DNA from: Apirhabdus apintestini
Lineage (GTDB): Bacteria > Pseudomonadota > Gammaproteobacteria > Enterobacterales > Enterobacteriaceae
DNA: 64,000 nt
Assembly: GCA_033977085.1 (NCBI GenBank)
Contig: CP138906.1
Span: forward strand, 2,046,001 to 2,110,000
Reading direction: 5' to 3'
Every line of letters starts with the position of its first letter. Positions within the stretch are counted from its first letter, which is position 1. The position numbers were made by a program, and so were the translations under genes. Shown piece after piece: positions 46,656 through 57,141 of the stretch. Below the pieces are notes generated by a model. The model was not told where the DNA came from and searched no databases. It saw nothing but the letters and a program-made list of their open reading frames with translations.

Positions 46656-47850
46656 GGAAGGTGCGAATAAGCGGGGAAATTCTTCTCGGCTGACTCAGTC
46701 ATTTCATTTCTTCATGTTTGAGCCGATTTTTTCTCCCGTAAATGCCTTGAATCAGCCTATTTAGACCGTTTCTTCGCCATTTAAGGCGTTATCCCCAGTT
46801 TTTAGTGAGATCTCTCCCACTGACGTATCATTTGGTCCGCCCGAAACAGGTTGGCCAGCGTGAATAACATCGCCAGTTGGTTATCGTTTTTCAGCAGCCC
46901 CTTGTATCTGGCTTTCACGAAGCCGAACTGCCGCTTGATGATGCGAAACGGGTGCTCCACCCTGGCACGGATGCTGGCTTTCATGTATTCGATGTTGATG
47001 GCCGTTTTGTTCTTGCGCGGATGCTGCTTCAAGGTTTTTACCCTGCCGGGACGCTCGGCGATCAGCCAGTCCACATCCACCTCGGCCAGCTCCTCGCGCT
47101 GTGGCGCCCCTTGGTAGCCGGCATCGGCTGAGACAAATTGCTCCTCTCCATGCAGCAGATTACCCAGCTGATTGAGGTCATGCTCGTTGGCCGCGGTGGT
47201 GACCAGGCTGTGGGTCAGGCCACTCTTGGCATCGACACCAATGTGGGCCTTCATGCCAAAGTGCCACTGATTGCCTTTCTTGGTCTGATGCATCTCCGGA
47301 TCGCGTTGCTGCTCTTTGTTCTTGGTCGAGCTGGGTGCCTCAATGATGGTGGCATCGACCAAGGTGCCTTGAGTCATCATGACGCCTGCTTCGGCCAGCC
47401 AGCGATTGATGGTCTTGAACAATTGGCGGGCCAGTTGATGCTGCTCCAGCAGGTGGCGGAAATTCATGATGGTGGTGCGGTCCGGCAAGGCGCTATCCAG
47501 GGATAACCGGGCAAACAGACGCATGGAGGCGATTTCGTACAGAGCATCTTCCATCGCGCCATCGCTCAGGTTGTACCAATGCTGCATGCAGTGAATGCGT
47601 AGCATGGTTTCCAGCGGATAAGGTCGCCGGCCATTACCAGCCTTGGGGTAAAACGGCTCGATGACTTCCACCATGTTTTGCCATGGCAGAATCTGCTCCA
47701 TGCGGGACAAGAAAATCTCTTTTCTGGTCTGACGGCGCTTACTGCTGAATTCACTGTCGGCGAAGGTAAGTTGATGACTCATGATGAACCCTGTTCCATG
47801 GCTCCAGATGACAAACATGATCTCATATCAGGGACTTGTTCGCACCTTCC
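46656..47850 (-). mobile_element. IS5, complete
   Basis: Exactly 1195 bp, the length of E. coli IS5, with ends GGAAGGTGCGAATAAG and CTTGTTCGCACCTTCC and 4-bp duplications TTAG (46652-46655 and 47851-47854) fitting the YTAR target rule. It lies between yccA and tusE, in non-coding DNA. Confidence 0.97.
46802..47818 (-). CDS. IS5 transposase
   Basis: Intact 338-residue DDE transposase (326 residues if the internal start MSHQLTFADSEFSSKRR at 47782 is used). Nearly identical to E. coli IS5 transposase as I recall it, with Arg replaced by Lys in RPGRVKTLKQ. VDATIIEAPSSTKNKEQQRD, the DAGYQGAPQREEL block and the YMKASIRARVEHPFRIIKRQ segment carry the catalytic DDE region. Confidence 0.95.
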   Translation of the reverse strand: MFVIWSHGTGFIMSHQLTFADSEFSSKRRQTRKEIFLSRMEQILPWQNMVEVIEPFYPKAGNGRRPYPLETMLRIHCMQHWYNLSDGAMEDALYEIASMRLFARLSLDSALPDRTTIMNFRHLLEQHQLARQLFKTINRWLAEAGVMMTQGTLVDATIIEAPSSTKNKEQQRDPEMHQTKKGNQWHFGMKAHIGVDAKSGLTHSLVTTAANEHDLNQLGNLLHGEEQFVSADAGYQGAPQREELAEVDVDWLIAERPGRVKTLKQHPRKNKTAINIEYMKASIRARVEHPFRIIKRQFGFVKARYKGLLKNDNQLAMLFTLANLFRADQMIRQWERSH

Positions 47851-47854
47851 TTAG

Positions 47855-48155
47855 CAAAACGTCTTACAGGTATCTTTACAGATTATATTTAAGCTATCCC
47901 AAAACCGGCAGAGATAATATTTATGATATTTGATACTAAAATACCCACGACTGAAAGCCTGGCGCATATTAGTCACCTGTAATGCAACTATTTCATCATT
48001 AAGGCAATCCCAAAATATTAAATAAGTTTTGATAGCACCAATCATAGCGTCATACGCTTCAATGCATATGAGAGTGGCCCTATAAATCTAGCCGGCCGTC
48101 TTTTTTAAGAACTGCGCTTTTGTTACACTTTCTCTTTTCCTTCCCGGGGATCGCC
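47855..48155. other. non-coding gap before tusE
   Basis: About 300 bp right of the IS5 duplication. The tusE promoter should be here, but I see no clear match and no other feature. Confidence 0.45.
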
Positions 48156-48484
48156 ATGCTCATATTTCAAGGCCGGGAAATTGAAACCGACGCCGACGGG
48201 TATCTTAAAGATAGCGCGGACTGGAGCGAAGCATTAGCCGAAGCCATTGCTATAAATGAAAATATTATTCTCACGCCCGAGCACCGTGAAGTTGTGCATT
48301 TTGTACGTGAATTTTATCTGGAATTTAATACCTCACCGGCCATTCGTATGCTGGTTAAAGCGGTAGCTAAAAACTGGGCGAAGATAAAGGCAATAGCCGC
48401 TATCTGTACCGCCTGTTTCCCAAAGGGCCGGCTAAGCAGGCTACAAAAATTGCCGGCCTGCCTAAACCTGTAAAATGTATTTAG
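48156..48484 (+). pseudogene. tusE: sulfur relay protein TusE, one frameshift
   Basis: 109 codons, same length as E. coli TusE, the DsrC-like protein that passes sulfur from TusBCD to MnmA for 2-thiouridine in tRNA. Starts MLIFQGREIETDADGYLKD. EFYLEFNTSPAIRMLVKAVA is the DsrC core. A five-A run near 48370 replaces six A; restored, the frame reads KKLGEDKGNSRYLYRLFPKG and ends KPVKCI with the catalytic Cys next to the C-terminus (TAG 48482-48484). The gene end overlaps acyP, which is convergent. Confidence 0.92.
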
Positions 48485-48759
48485 CGGCGGATCTCAAAGC
48501 GATCCCAGCGCTTATCCGAGTGATAGGGTTCGCTATCTACACGTTCAACGCGGGCGCTTGCGGGGCCACCGGCTTTGAGCCAGGCAATAAGCTGGTCGAT
48601 TTGTTGTTTCTCACCGCAGGCCAGCACTTCAACACTGCCATCATCCAAATTGCGCGCATACCCGGTCACACCTAATCTTTGTGCCTCACGCTGGGTGCTA
48701 TAGCGAAAACCAACCCCTTGCACCCGGCCATAAATCCAACTCATCATACTGTAAGCCAT
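48481..48759 (-). CDS. acyP: acylphosphatase
   Basis: Intact 92-residue enzyme, E. coli length, hydrolysing acylphosphates such as acetyl phosphate or carbamoyl phosphate. I choose ATG 48759 (GGGAGG upstream; MAYSMMSWIYGRVQGVGFRY) over a longer open frame. GRVQGVGFRY contains the catalytic Arg; NLDDGSVEVLACG carries the catalytic Asn. Convergent with and overlapping tusE by four bases, divergent from rlmI. Confidence 0.93.
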   Translation of the reverse strand: MAYSMMSWIYGRVQGVGFRYSTQREAQRLGVTGYARNLDDGSVEVLACGEKQQIDQLIAWLKAGGPASARVERVDSEPYHSDKRWDRFEIRR

Positions 48760-48855
48760 ACACGCCTCCCACTCAGTCAGAGCGCCGTTGCTTTTCTTCA
48801 GGGAACTCGGGAGAATGGCGCTCCTTTTGTCATTCTCTTCGCAGCATAGCAAATT

Positions 48856-50043
48856 ATGAGCGTACGTTTAGTGTTAGCCAAAGGGCGCGAAAAATCATTA
48901 CAGCGCCGTCATCCATGGGTTTTCTCCGGAGCCGTCGCCCGCATGGAAGGGAAAGCCAGCCCTGGTGAAACCGTAGATATCGTCAGCCATCAGGGCGCCT
49001 GGCTGGCGCGCGCGGCGTTATCTCCCGCGTCACAGATCCGCGCCCGAGTCTGGACGTTCGATCCGACGGAATCTATCGATATTGATTTTTTGAACGTCGT
49101 CTGCAGCGCGCGCAGCAGTGGCGCAGTGAAATCGCTCAGCGTGACGGACTGGACAGCTACCGGTTGATTGCCGGAGAATCAGACGGGCTGCCTGGGATCA
49201 CTATCGATCGTTTTGGACAATTTCTGGTATTACAACTTTTATCTGCCGGTGCCGAATATCAGCGCCCGGTATTAGTCAGCGCATTACAAAAACTTTATCC
49301 AGAGTGTTCTATCTATGACCGTTCAGATGTCGCCGTGCGCAAAAAGAAGGCCTGCCGTTAACACAGGGTTTAGTCTGCGGTGAACTGCCGCCAGAGTTAC
49401 TGTCAATAGAAGAGCACGGAATGAAACTCTGGGTCGATATAAAATCCGGCCATAAAACCGGCTATTACCTTGACCAGCGTGATAGCCGTTTTGCGAGCCG
49501 ACGTTATGCGCAGGATAAGCGCGTGCTAAACTGCTTTTCCTATACGGGCGGTTTCGCCGTCTCCGCATTGCTGGGGAATTGCCGTGAAGTTATCAGTGTA
49601 GACACCTCTCAGGAAGCATTAGATATTGCCCGCCGGAACGTCGAGCTTAATCAGCTTGATGTCAGCAAAGCCCAGTTTATCCGTGATGATGTATTTAAAC
49701 TGCTGCGCCGCTACCGTGAGCAAGGCGAAACATTTGACGTTATTATCATGGATCCCCGAAGTTTGTTGAAAATAAAAACCAACTGGCTGGCGCATGCCGT
49801 GGATATAAAGATATTAATTTATTGGCTTTCCAGCTGCTTAACCCGGGTGGAGTATTGCTAACGTTTTCCTGCTCAGGATTAATGAGCGGCGATTTATTTC
49901 AAAAAATCATCGCCGATGCCGCCGTGGACGCCGGTCGCGAAGTGCAATTTATAGAGCAGTTTCGCCAGGCTGCCGATCATCCGGTTAATGTCGCCTACCC
50001 GGAAGGGCTATATCTTAAAGGTTTTGCCTGCCGTCTAATCTAA
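48856..50043 (+). pseudogene. rlmI: 23S rRNA m5C1962 methyltransferase RlmI, three frameshifts
   Basis: About 396 codons, E. coli length. The N-terminal PUA domain (MSVRLVLAKGREKSLQRRHP) is followed by a Rossmann methyltransferase with RVLNCFSYTGGFAVSALLGN, VISVDTSQEALDIARRNVEL, the DP motif (VIIMDP) and the Cys motif LLTFSCSGLM. Three one-base losses break it: CC read as C near 49097, six A read as five near 49340, five C read as four near 49755. All three lie in runs, and every domain motif is intact when they are restored, so sequencing error is a serious possibility. Confidence 0.93.
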
Positions 50044-50059
50044 ACTGGCGCCCGTCTTG

Positions 50060-50103
50060 AAAAAACGCTTTCGCCCATATATATACGGGCATAAAGCGTT
50101 TTT
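50060..50103. promoter_or_regulatory. hspQ leader: hairpin and possible heat-shock promoter
   Basis: AAAAACGCTTT and AAAGCGTTTTT form a long stem around an inner CGCCC/GGGC pair, ending in a T-run: a terminator-type hairpin between rlmI and hspQ. CTTGAAA (50056-50062) and GCCCATAT (50073-50080) resemble a sigma-32 promoter, as expected for hspQ, but the spacer is two to three bases short. Confidence 0.5.
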
Positions 50104-50113
50104 GGAAGGTCAT

Positions 50114-50431
50114 ATGATTACCAGCAAATTTAATATTGGACAGCAGGTCCGCCATCAGCTTCTTGGCTATTTGGGAGTAGTGGTAGATATCGATGCCGGA
50201 TATGCGCTGGAAAAACCGTCAGCCGACGAACTTGCCGTCAGTGATGCCTTAAGAGCCGCTCCCTGGTATCACGTGGTGATGGAAGATGATGAAGGAAACC
50301 CCGTTCGCACGTATTTGGCCGAAGCCCAGCTGAGCGGAGAGATAGCGCAGGATCATCCGGAACAGCCTACGCTTGACGATCTTGCGCGATCCATTCAGCA
50401 GCAGCTTCAGGCTCCACGCCTGAGGAACTGA
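50114..50431 (+). CDS. hspQ: heat-shock protein HspQ
   Basis: Intact 105-residue protein, E. coli length, a hemimethylated-DNA-binding (YccV) family protein that acts as a specificity factor for Lon. Start ATG 50114 (MITSKFNIGQQVRHQLLGYL) follows GGAAGG. GVVVDIDAGYALEKPS and APWYHVVMEDDEGNPVRTYL are the family core. A terminator-like stem precedes it and another inverted repeat follows it. Confidence 0.93.
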   Translation: MITSKFNIGQQVRHQLLGYLGVVVDIDAGYALEKPSADELAVSDALRAAPWYHVVMEDDEGNPVRTYLAEAQLSGEIAQDHPEQPTLDDLARSIQQQLQAPRLRN

Positions 50432-50950
50432 TCTTTCGCCTCGCCAAAATATGTCTACGTCGGTGGCAAAGAAACTATTTTAGTCAGAAAAAGTGATTGA
50501 TTACGCGCGTTAAGCGCTTCAGCTTAGCGCGCGTTTACTGATGAAAAATTTTGCCCCCACCGACGACAATATTTATCGCTCAGCTCTCAGAATATACGGC
50601 CTCCCATAGAAAAGATTGCGCGCGCGGCCAGTCTAAATTTATCGTTAAGCAAATCTGTCAAAAATCACAGTAGCCTAAAATACCCGCTTTTATGCTTCAC
50701 AAGGGTGTATTAAAAAATAAATAGCGCTAACAGCGCCTTATACAGAGCTTAACCCTATTTCGTTGAATAAACTTTTTTTAAAATAGGGTTACTCAGAAAT
50801 CTGGATAACGATTCGGCGGGCGCAGCTAATCAGCAGCAAGGGCGGGGTTTAATCCGAGTTTTGCTGGCTGCGCAATAATCGATTGCGCGGCCTAATATGC
50901 ATTTGCGTTTTAAAAGACGGCCAATTACTCACGTTATGCTCGCGCTAAAT
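50432..50950. other. gap between hspQ and yccU
   Basis: Holds an inverted repeat at 50503-50533 (ACGCGCGTTAAGC / GCTTAGCGCGCGT), likely the hspQ terminator; otherwise AT-rich with no gene seen. Confidence 0.5.
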
Positions 50951-51352
50951 TCAGGCGGGGATTTCAATTGCGGGGCATCGGTCCATTACCACGCGCAAAC
51001 CGGCATCTCGCGCCAGCGTTGCTGCCTGTTCATTAATCACCCCAAGCTGAAGCCAGAGTGTTTTCGCGCCGATGGCGATAGCTTCCTGCGCCACGTCCCA
51101 GGCAGCCTCGGCGTTACGAAATACATCCACCATATCGACAGGCTCAGGGATCTCCTCCAGGGTGGCATACCCTTTTTGCCCCAGGATATCGGTGTTTGCC
51201 GCTTTCGGTGATACCGGAATAACCCGAAATCCCTGCGCCAGTAAATATGCCATCACCCGATAACTGGCCCGGTCAGGTTTATCGCTGGCCCCGACTAAGG
51301 CTATCGTGTGCGTATTGGTTAAAATGTTGCGAATCTCACCGTCTTGCATCAT
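50951..51352 (-). CDS. yccU: CoA-binding domain protein YccU
   Basis: Intact 133 residues, close to E. coli YccU length. A single Rossmann-type CoA-binding domain: TIALVGASDKPDRASYRVMA is the dinucleotide/CoA loop, followed by FRVIPVSPKAANTDILGQK and ATLARDAGLRVVMDRCPAIE with a conserved Cys. Function unknown; structurally related to succinyl-CoA synthetase alpha N-terminus. Divergent from mgsA, with yccT missing between them. Confidence 0.92.
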   Translation of the reverse strand: MMQDGEIRNILTNTHTIALVGASDKPDRASYRVMAYLLAQGFRVIPVSPKAANTDILGQKGYATLEEIPEPVDMVDVFRNAEAAWDVAQEAIAIGAKTLWLQLGVINEQAATLARDAGLRVVMDRCPAIEIPA

Positions 51353-51501
51353 TGTGTCCTCCTCAACGTCCTAATAATAAACCTATTGTATCCACTTCAA
51401 CGCAATTAACTTAGTATGGCATTTTCCCCGCACTGCGTTATTGTTTGCAGTCTTGAAAGACTAAATTAGAATCCATTGGCCAATTCGTTACAGGAAATAA
51501 T

Positions 51502-51960
51502 ATGGAACTCACTACTCGCACTTTAGCGCCGCGAAAGCATATCGCTCTGGTTGCCCACGATCATTGTAAAACTATACTGCTGCAGTGGGTTGAACGCCAT
51601 AAAGAGCGTCTTTCTCACCATAAATTGTATGCCACAGGCACTACCGGCAATCTTATTCAGCGCGCCAGCGGTCTGGATGTTAAAGCAATGCTAAGCGGCC
51701 CGCTGGGTGGCGATCAGCAGGTTGGCGCACTGATTTCCGAAGGAAAAATCGATATTCTAATATTCTTCTGGGATCCGCTTAACGCCGTACCGCACGATCC
51801 CGACGTAAAGGCGCTGTTACGCCTGGCCACCGTTTGGAATATTCCTGTTGCAACCAATGTTTCAACCGCTGATTTATTAATTCAGTCGCCGCATTTTAAA
51901 GATAGCATGGAGATTATTATTCCAGACTACCCGCGCTACCTGGCTGAACGCCTGAAATAA
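51502..51960 (+). CDS. mgsA: methylglyoxal synthase
   Basis: Intact 152 residues, E. coli length. Converts dihydroxyacetone phosphate to methylglyoxal and phosphate, a bypass of lower glycolysis under sugar-phosphate stress. HIALVAHDHCKTILLQWVER holds phosphate-binding residues; KLYATGTTGNLI and SGPLGGDQQVGALI carry the catalytic Asp; DPLNAVPHDPDVKALLRLAT completes the site. Convergent with helD with no gap. Confidence 0.96.
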   Translation: MELTTRTLAPRKHIALVAHDHCKTILLQWVERHKERLSHHKLYATGTTGNLIQRASGLDVKAMLSGPLGGDQQVGALISEGKIDILIFFWDPLNAVPHDPDVKALLRLATVWNIPVATNVSTADLLIQSPHFKDSMEIIIPDYPRYLAERLK

Positions 51961-54009
51961 TCACGGTTTACGTAATACCGGCACACCGAGTTGCTTTAAT
52001 GTATCGACAAAAATGGATGGCCGCTGCGAGTGATATAAAAGCCATACCCGATGCTTCGCACGCGTCAATGCCACATACAATAAGCGCCGCTCCTCAGCGT
52101 CAGGAAAATCTTCCTGCGGCGGCAACAATGCTTGTTCTATAACTGATTCACGCGTTTTTGCGGGAAAAGCGTCTGGTTCATTCTGCAACCCAAGAATAAT
52201 GACATAATCAGCCTGTTGTCCTTTGCTGGCATGAATAGTCAAAAAATCAAGACAAAGCTTTGGCCAGCGCGTGGCAGCTTTGTCCAGCACGGCAGGGCGC
52301 AAATAGTGGTACCGCGCCAGAATTAGCACCCGCTGGCCATTCTCAACGTAGCCGCTAAGTTTATCTAATAGAGCCTCAAATTTATCCTCACCAAGCAGAG
52401 CCACCGCGTTTTTATCACCAAGTGTCAGGCTATTTAGTGGTTTTTCTAACTGGCCGGGATTTTGCTGAATAAAACGGCTAGCTATCTCCCCAATACGACG
52501 ATTAAAGCGGTATGTCGTATCCAGCGCGACATAATCGCCACCGCCAAACGTTTGCTCAAATGCGGTCGTAAGCGATAATTCCGCGCCGCTAAATCGATAA
52601 ATCGCCTGCCAATCATCGCCAACGGCAAACAGCGTCGTTTGCGTGTTTTGCCGCCGAAGCGCTTCCAGTAAAGCCGCGCGCTGAGGAGATATATCCTGAA
52701 ATTCATCCACCAAAATGTGCTTCCAGGGCTGATAAAACGCCCTTTATTCAGCGCATTAATCGCTTGATGAATAAGTCCCGAAAAATCGACTGCACCTTCT
52801 TCTTTTAGCGCACTTTTCCAGGCCTTCAGTAGAGGGGCCATTAATCTGATGCGTTTTTGGAAAGTCGCCCCGATCTCTTCCGGGCAATCGGCAATCATTA
52901 CCGCCTGAGAACCACCGTGCATGCGCATCAACCCTAACCAACGCTCCAGACGTGGAGCCAGGCGGCAAGCAAGTTTTTCATCCTTCCAGAACTCACCCTC
53001 AGGCAACGCCCAACCCAATTCGTCGCTTAACCACTGTCGCCAGCCGACGGCCTGCGTTTTTATTCTGGCATTGCTGCTGCCAGGCCTCGATAAGGAGGTG
53101 CTGACGCGCAGCACTGCCTGTTTCGAGCTGGCTAATACGTGGGATCTTCCCTCCACTTTGCTGAAGAATATACAGCGCTAATGAGTGAAACGTCCGGGCC
53201 GTGATAGCCTCTGCGTGCAGGCGTTGGGCTATTCGCTCGTCTATTTCCCGCGCGGCATTGCGCCCAAAAGCCAACAGCAAAATTTGTTCAGGTAGTGCCT
53301 CCTGGCGCAATAAAAGCCAGCCGGCGCGCGCTACTAGTACGGACGTTTTTCCGCTACCGGCGCCGGCCAATACCAATAAAGAAGATTCACCGTTAACCAC
53401 CGCCCGCGCCTGTGAAACATTCAACGGGGCGCTTTCTTTCGTTTCAAAAAATCACGGTGTTCCTGCAGCATTTGGTGCGTCCAGGCATCATTTTGCTGCT
53501 CCCGGTAAGTTTCGCCTTCCTTCAGCCATGCCTGGCACCGTCGCCACAGTGTTCGACAGTGTTCAAACTCATCAAGGCGCGCAGCTGGAAAAGGAAGCGC
53601 CTGGCAGGCCTCGCGAATACCGCCCTGTATTACCGCCAAATCCTCACGCCTTAGCCAATGCTGATTGCCTGCTATTAACGCTACAGCCTCCAGTTGCTGA
53701 CGCAATACGCTGGCGGCAATTTCACTCATCTCTGCGCTCCAGCGCTGCCAGCATTGATTGAGATGATGGAAAAACGCTGCGTGGCATTCCATTCCGTGCC
53801 ATGCAGACGCACAACCTGATGCTGCGGCAGTTCAAACTCCAGCTCCCCCATACCAACCCACGCTTACAGTGAATGGCTAATAGTTGATTGAAAGGAATAA
53901 GGTACTGATGCCGTTCGCCTGAAACTTTAACGCCTGCATTAAGCATACGCACGCGATTGTACGGATGTTGTGCTAAATGTTTGCCTATCGCGGTTGCTTT
54001 TAATTCCAT
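51961..54009 (-). pseudogene. helD: DNA helicase IV (HelD), several frameshifts
   Basis: About 684 codons, E. coli length. UvrD/Rep-type superfamily 1 helicase: MELKATAIGKHLAQHPYNRV at the start, Walker A VLAGAGSGKTSVLVARA, Walker B MVDEFQDISPQRAALL, then FAVGDDWQAIYRFSGA, LDTTYRFNRRIGEI, TIHASKGQQADYVIILG and YVALTRAKHRVWLL. The frame is broken near 53850, 53430, 53060 and 52725; the last is CCCC read as CCC in FISPWKHI. All helicase motifs are conserved when the frame is restored. Confidence 0.92.
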
Positions 54010-54144
54010 GCCAGTCACAGCCCTGCCCGAGTGATTTTTTGAAATATTGAGTTTACCCGCCGTAGAACCCCCGCTCCAGACAAAAACACGGTACAATCAT
54101 TTCTCTCATCGCTCCGGATACGTTTTATTATACTTGGGTAATTT

Positions 54145-54594
54145 ATGCGCACCGTACTGAATATCCTTAATTTTATTTTGGGCGGTTTTTTAACCACCGC
54201 TTCATGGCTGTTGGCCACAATCGTCAGTATCATCCTAATATTTACATTACCGTTAACGCGTTCATGCTGGGAAATAACAAAGCTATCTTTGCTGCCCTAC
54301 GGTAACGAAGCTGTTCATGTGGACGTTTTGTATCCCGCACGAAAGAATGCACTCATGAATACCGGCGGTACGCTGCTAAATATTTTGTGGGTTATCTTTT
54401 TTGGCTGGTGGCTTTGTCTACTCCACATTGGCGCAGGGATTGCCCAGTGCCTGACGCTAATCGGTATACCAGTCGGTATCGCCAATTTTAAAATAGCGGC
54501 AATTGCACTTTGGCCCGTAGGACGCCGCGTAGTGTCTATTGAAACGGCCCGCGCCGCCCGTGAAGCGAACGCGCGTCATTCTTTCTCCCAATAA
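54145..54594 (+). CDS. yccF: YccF inner-membrane protein
   Basis: Intact 149 residues, one more than E. coli YccF. Three to four hydrophobic segments (LNFILGGFLTTASWLLATIV, SIILIFTLPLTRSCW, ILWVIFFGWWLCLLHIGAGI). The two YccF repeats are seen as ITKLSLLPYGNEAV and IGIPVGIANFKIAAIALWPV. Unknown function; always upstream of yccS, suggesting partnership. Confidence 0.93.
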   Translation: MRTVLNILNFILGGFLTTASWLLATIVSIILIFTLPLTRSCWEITKLSLLPYGNEAVHVDVLYPARKNALMNTGGTLLNILWVIFFGWWLCLLHIGAGIAQCLTLIGIPVGIANFKIAAIALWPVGRRVVSIETARAAREANARHSFSQ

Positions 54595-54610
54595 GCGGTC
54601 AACCTGCGTG

Positions 54611-56752
54611 GTGAAACTTAGCCCATTGCTGCAACGCTATACCGGTAATAGCGCCTGGCTTTACAATGTTCGCATACTTATCGCTCTAAGCGGATGCGCA
54701 GCATTTCCTGGTGGCTTAATGAAGTTAAATTGACTATCCCGCTAACGCTCGGCGTTGTTGCCGCCGCGCTGGCGGATTTAGACGATCGTTTAGCCGGGCG
54801 CCTGCGCAATCTCATTATTACGCTAATCAGCTTCTTTGTCGCTTCAGTGTCCGTAGAGCTGCTTTTCCCTATGCCAGTCTTTTTTACCGTGGGGTTAATG
54901 TTATCAACCAGTGGCTTTATTCTGTTAGGCAGCCTGGGACAGCGTTATGCAACTATTGCATTCGGCGCACTGCTGATTGCTATCTATACCATGCTGGGCT
55001 TTTCCTTATTTCATACCTGGTATCAACAGCCTTTGTTATTGCTTGCGGGGCTATCTGGTACAATCTGCTTACCCTTGTCGGGCACCTCATATTTCCCATA
55101 CGCCCGGCACAGGATAGTCTATCCCAAAGCTATGGCGAACTTGCGCATTATCTTGAGCTTAAGTCCCGGCTGTTTGATCCCGATATTGAAGATGATAGCC
55201 AGGCATTATTACTCGATCTGGCTATGGCTAATGGCCGTCTGGTCGCCACACTTAATCAGACAAAAGCGATTTTACTCACCCGCCTGCGCGGCGATCGCGG
55301 ACAGCGGGGAACGCGTCGCGCGCTTCACTACTACTTCACGGCTCCAGGATATCCACGAGCGGGCCAATGCCTCACATATCCAGTATCAGGCGCTGCGCGA
55401 TAAATTTCGCCACAGCGATGTAATGTTTCGTTTCCAGCGGTTGTTATCAATGCAGGCCCAGGCTTGCCAGCAGCTATCCCGTGCAATTTTATTACGTACG
55501 CCATACCGCCACGACGCACGTTTTGAACGTTATTTCACGCATCTGGACACCGCGCTGGAGCGTTTATCCCCGCTTGATATAACCACCGCTGAACGCGAAG
55601 CTATTCGCTTTCTTATCAGAAATCTGCGAGCTATAGATACGCAACTCGCCACAATTGAGTCTGAGCAGTCTGCAATAGTTCAACGGGTTAGCGATCCTGA
55701 AAACCAGCTCGCAGATGATAGTTTAAACAGTATCCATGATATGTGGTTGCGAATAAAACATACGATTACGCCTGAATCAGCGCTTTTTCGTCACGCGGTG
55801 CGGATGTCTTTAGTGCTGTGTCTTGGGTATATTTTTATACAGTTAACGGGGCTAAAACATGGCTACTGGATATTGCTTACCAGCCTGTTTGTCTGCCAAC
55901 CCAACTATAATGCAACTCGCCACCGTCTAAAACTGCGTATAATAGGAACGCTGCTTGGGGTAGCTATCGGCATTCCTATATTACTTCTGGTGCCTTCAAT
56001 TGAAGGGCAATTACTTTTAATTGTTCTGAGCGGCGTCCTTTTTTTGCATTTCGCAATATACAATATGCTCACGCAACATTATTTATTACCCTGCTGGTAC
56101 TGCTGTGTTTTAACCTTCTGGGTGAAGGCTTTATTGTTGCAATACCGCGCATTATTGACACACTTATTGGATGTGCTATCGCATGGACTGCGGTTAGTTT
56201 TATTTGGCCAGACTGGCGTTTCCGGCGCCTCCCTTCGGTCGTTGAACGCGCCTTTCAGGCAAACTGCCGCTACCTCGATGCGATTATGGAACAATATCAC
56301 CAGGGACGTGATAACCGTCTGGATTATCGTATTGCCCGGCGTAATGCTCATAATCAGGATGCTGAGTTCGCCTCTGTGGTATCTAATATGTCCACTGAAC
56401 CCAATGTTAAACCTGAAATACGTGAAGCAGCATTCCGCTTACTTTGCCTGAATCATACTTTTAATAGCTATATTTCAACGCTGGGGCTCATCGGGAAAAA
56501 CTCTGCGATGCCGAAACGCTCACACTTCTGGATGAAACGGTATGCTATATCGATAGCACGCTAAATTTCAGCACTGATGTAAACAATGAAAATATTCAGC
56601 ACACACTTAAAGCGATAATTCAACGCCTTGAGCACAGTGCTTTCCGGGTAGACAACAAAAAAACCCTGGTCATACAGCAGATTGGATTGCTGGTATCACT
56701 GATACCTGAACTATCTCAGTGCCAAAAACAAATTTGTCATTTGCCGGAATAA
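54611..56752 (+). pseudogene. yccS: YccS-family inner-membrane protein, about five frameshifts
   Basis: About 715 codons, E. coli length. GTG 54611 begins VKLSPLLQRYTGNSAWLYNV. YccS/FUSC-type architecture: N-terminal membrane bundle (VKLTIPLTLGVVAAALADLD, FGALLIAIYTMLGFSLF), a cytoplasmic domain (NASHIQYQALRDKFRHSDVM), and a second bundle (LTSLFVCQPNYNATRHRLKL). Breaks near 54705 (TT read as T), 55060, 55340, 56060 and 56490. The stop TAA 56750-56752 overlaps the sxy end, which is convergent. Possible efflux-related protein, function unproven. Confidence 0.9.
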
Positions 56753-57141
56753 TTATCATCCTGGTGCATTTGATCTGCCGCCCATTCCAGTAGCTCCTGC
56801 TTTAGCTGAGCCGGAAGCGCGGCGGCATGCTGCCCGGTTAAAGCGCCGGCAAGGGCCAGCAGAATTCTAATTCCCGCAGTTTTATTTATTTTGCGTAACC
56901 GTAACCACCCTTCGCGTGCGCCCGTCGCCCGTAAGGTTTCAACATCATGTATACCTGCCAGCCACAGCATATTTTCAAGACTATAATTGAGATTCGGTAA
57001 ATCTTTCAGGCGGCCACCGGCGGCACGCTTTTGTTTTTCATTTTGCGCGCCTTCTAATGCCAGCTTTGAAAGTTGTCAACAACGGGTAAAAAGTGATCCA
57101 CTTACCGTCACCACCAACGGTCTAATATTGATCCACCTTGC

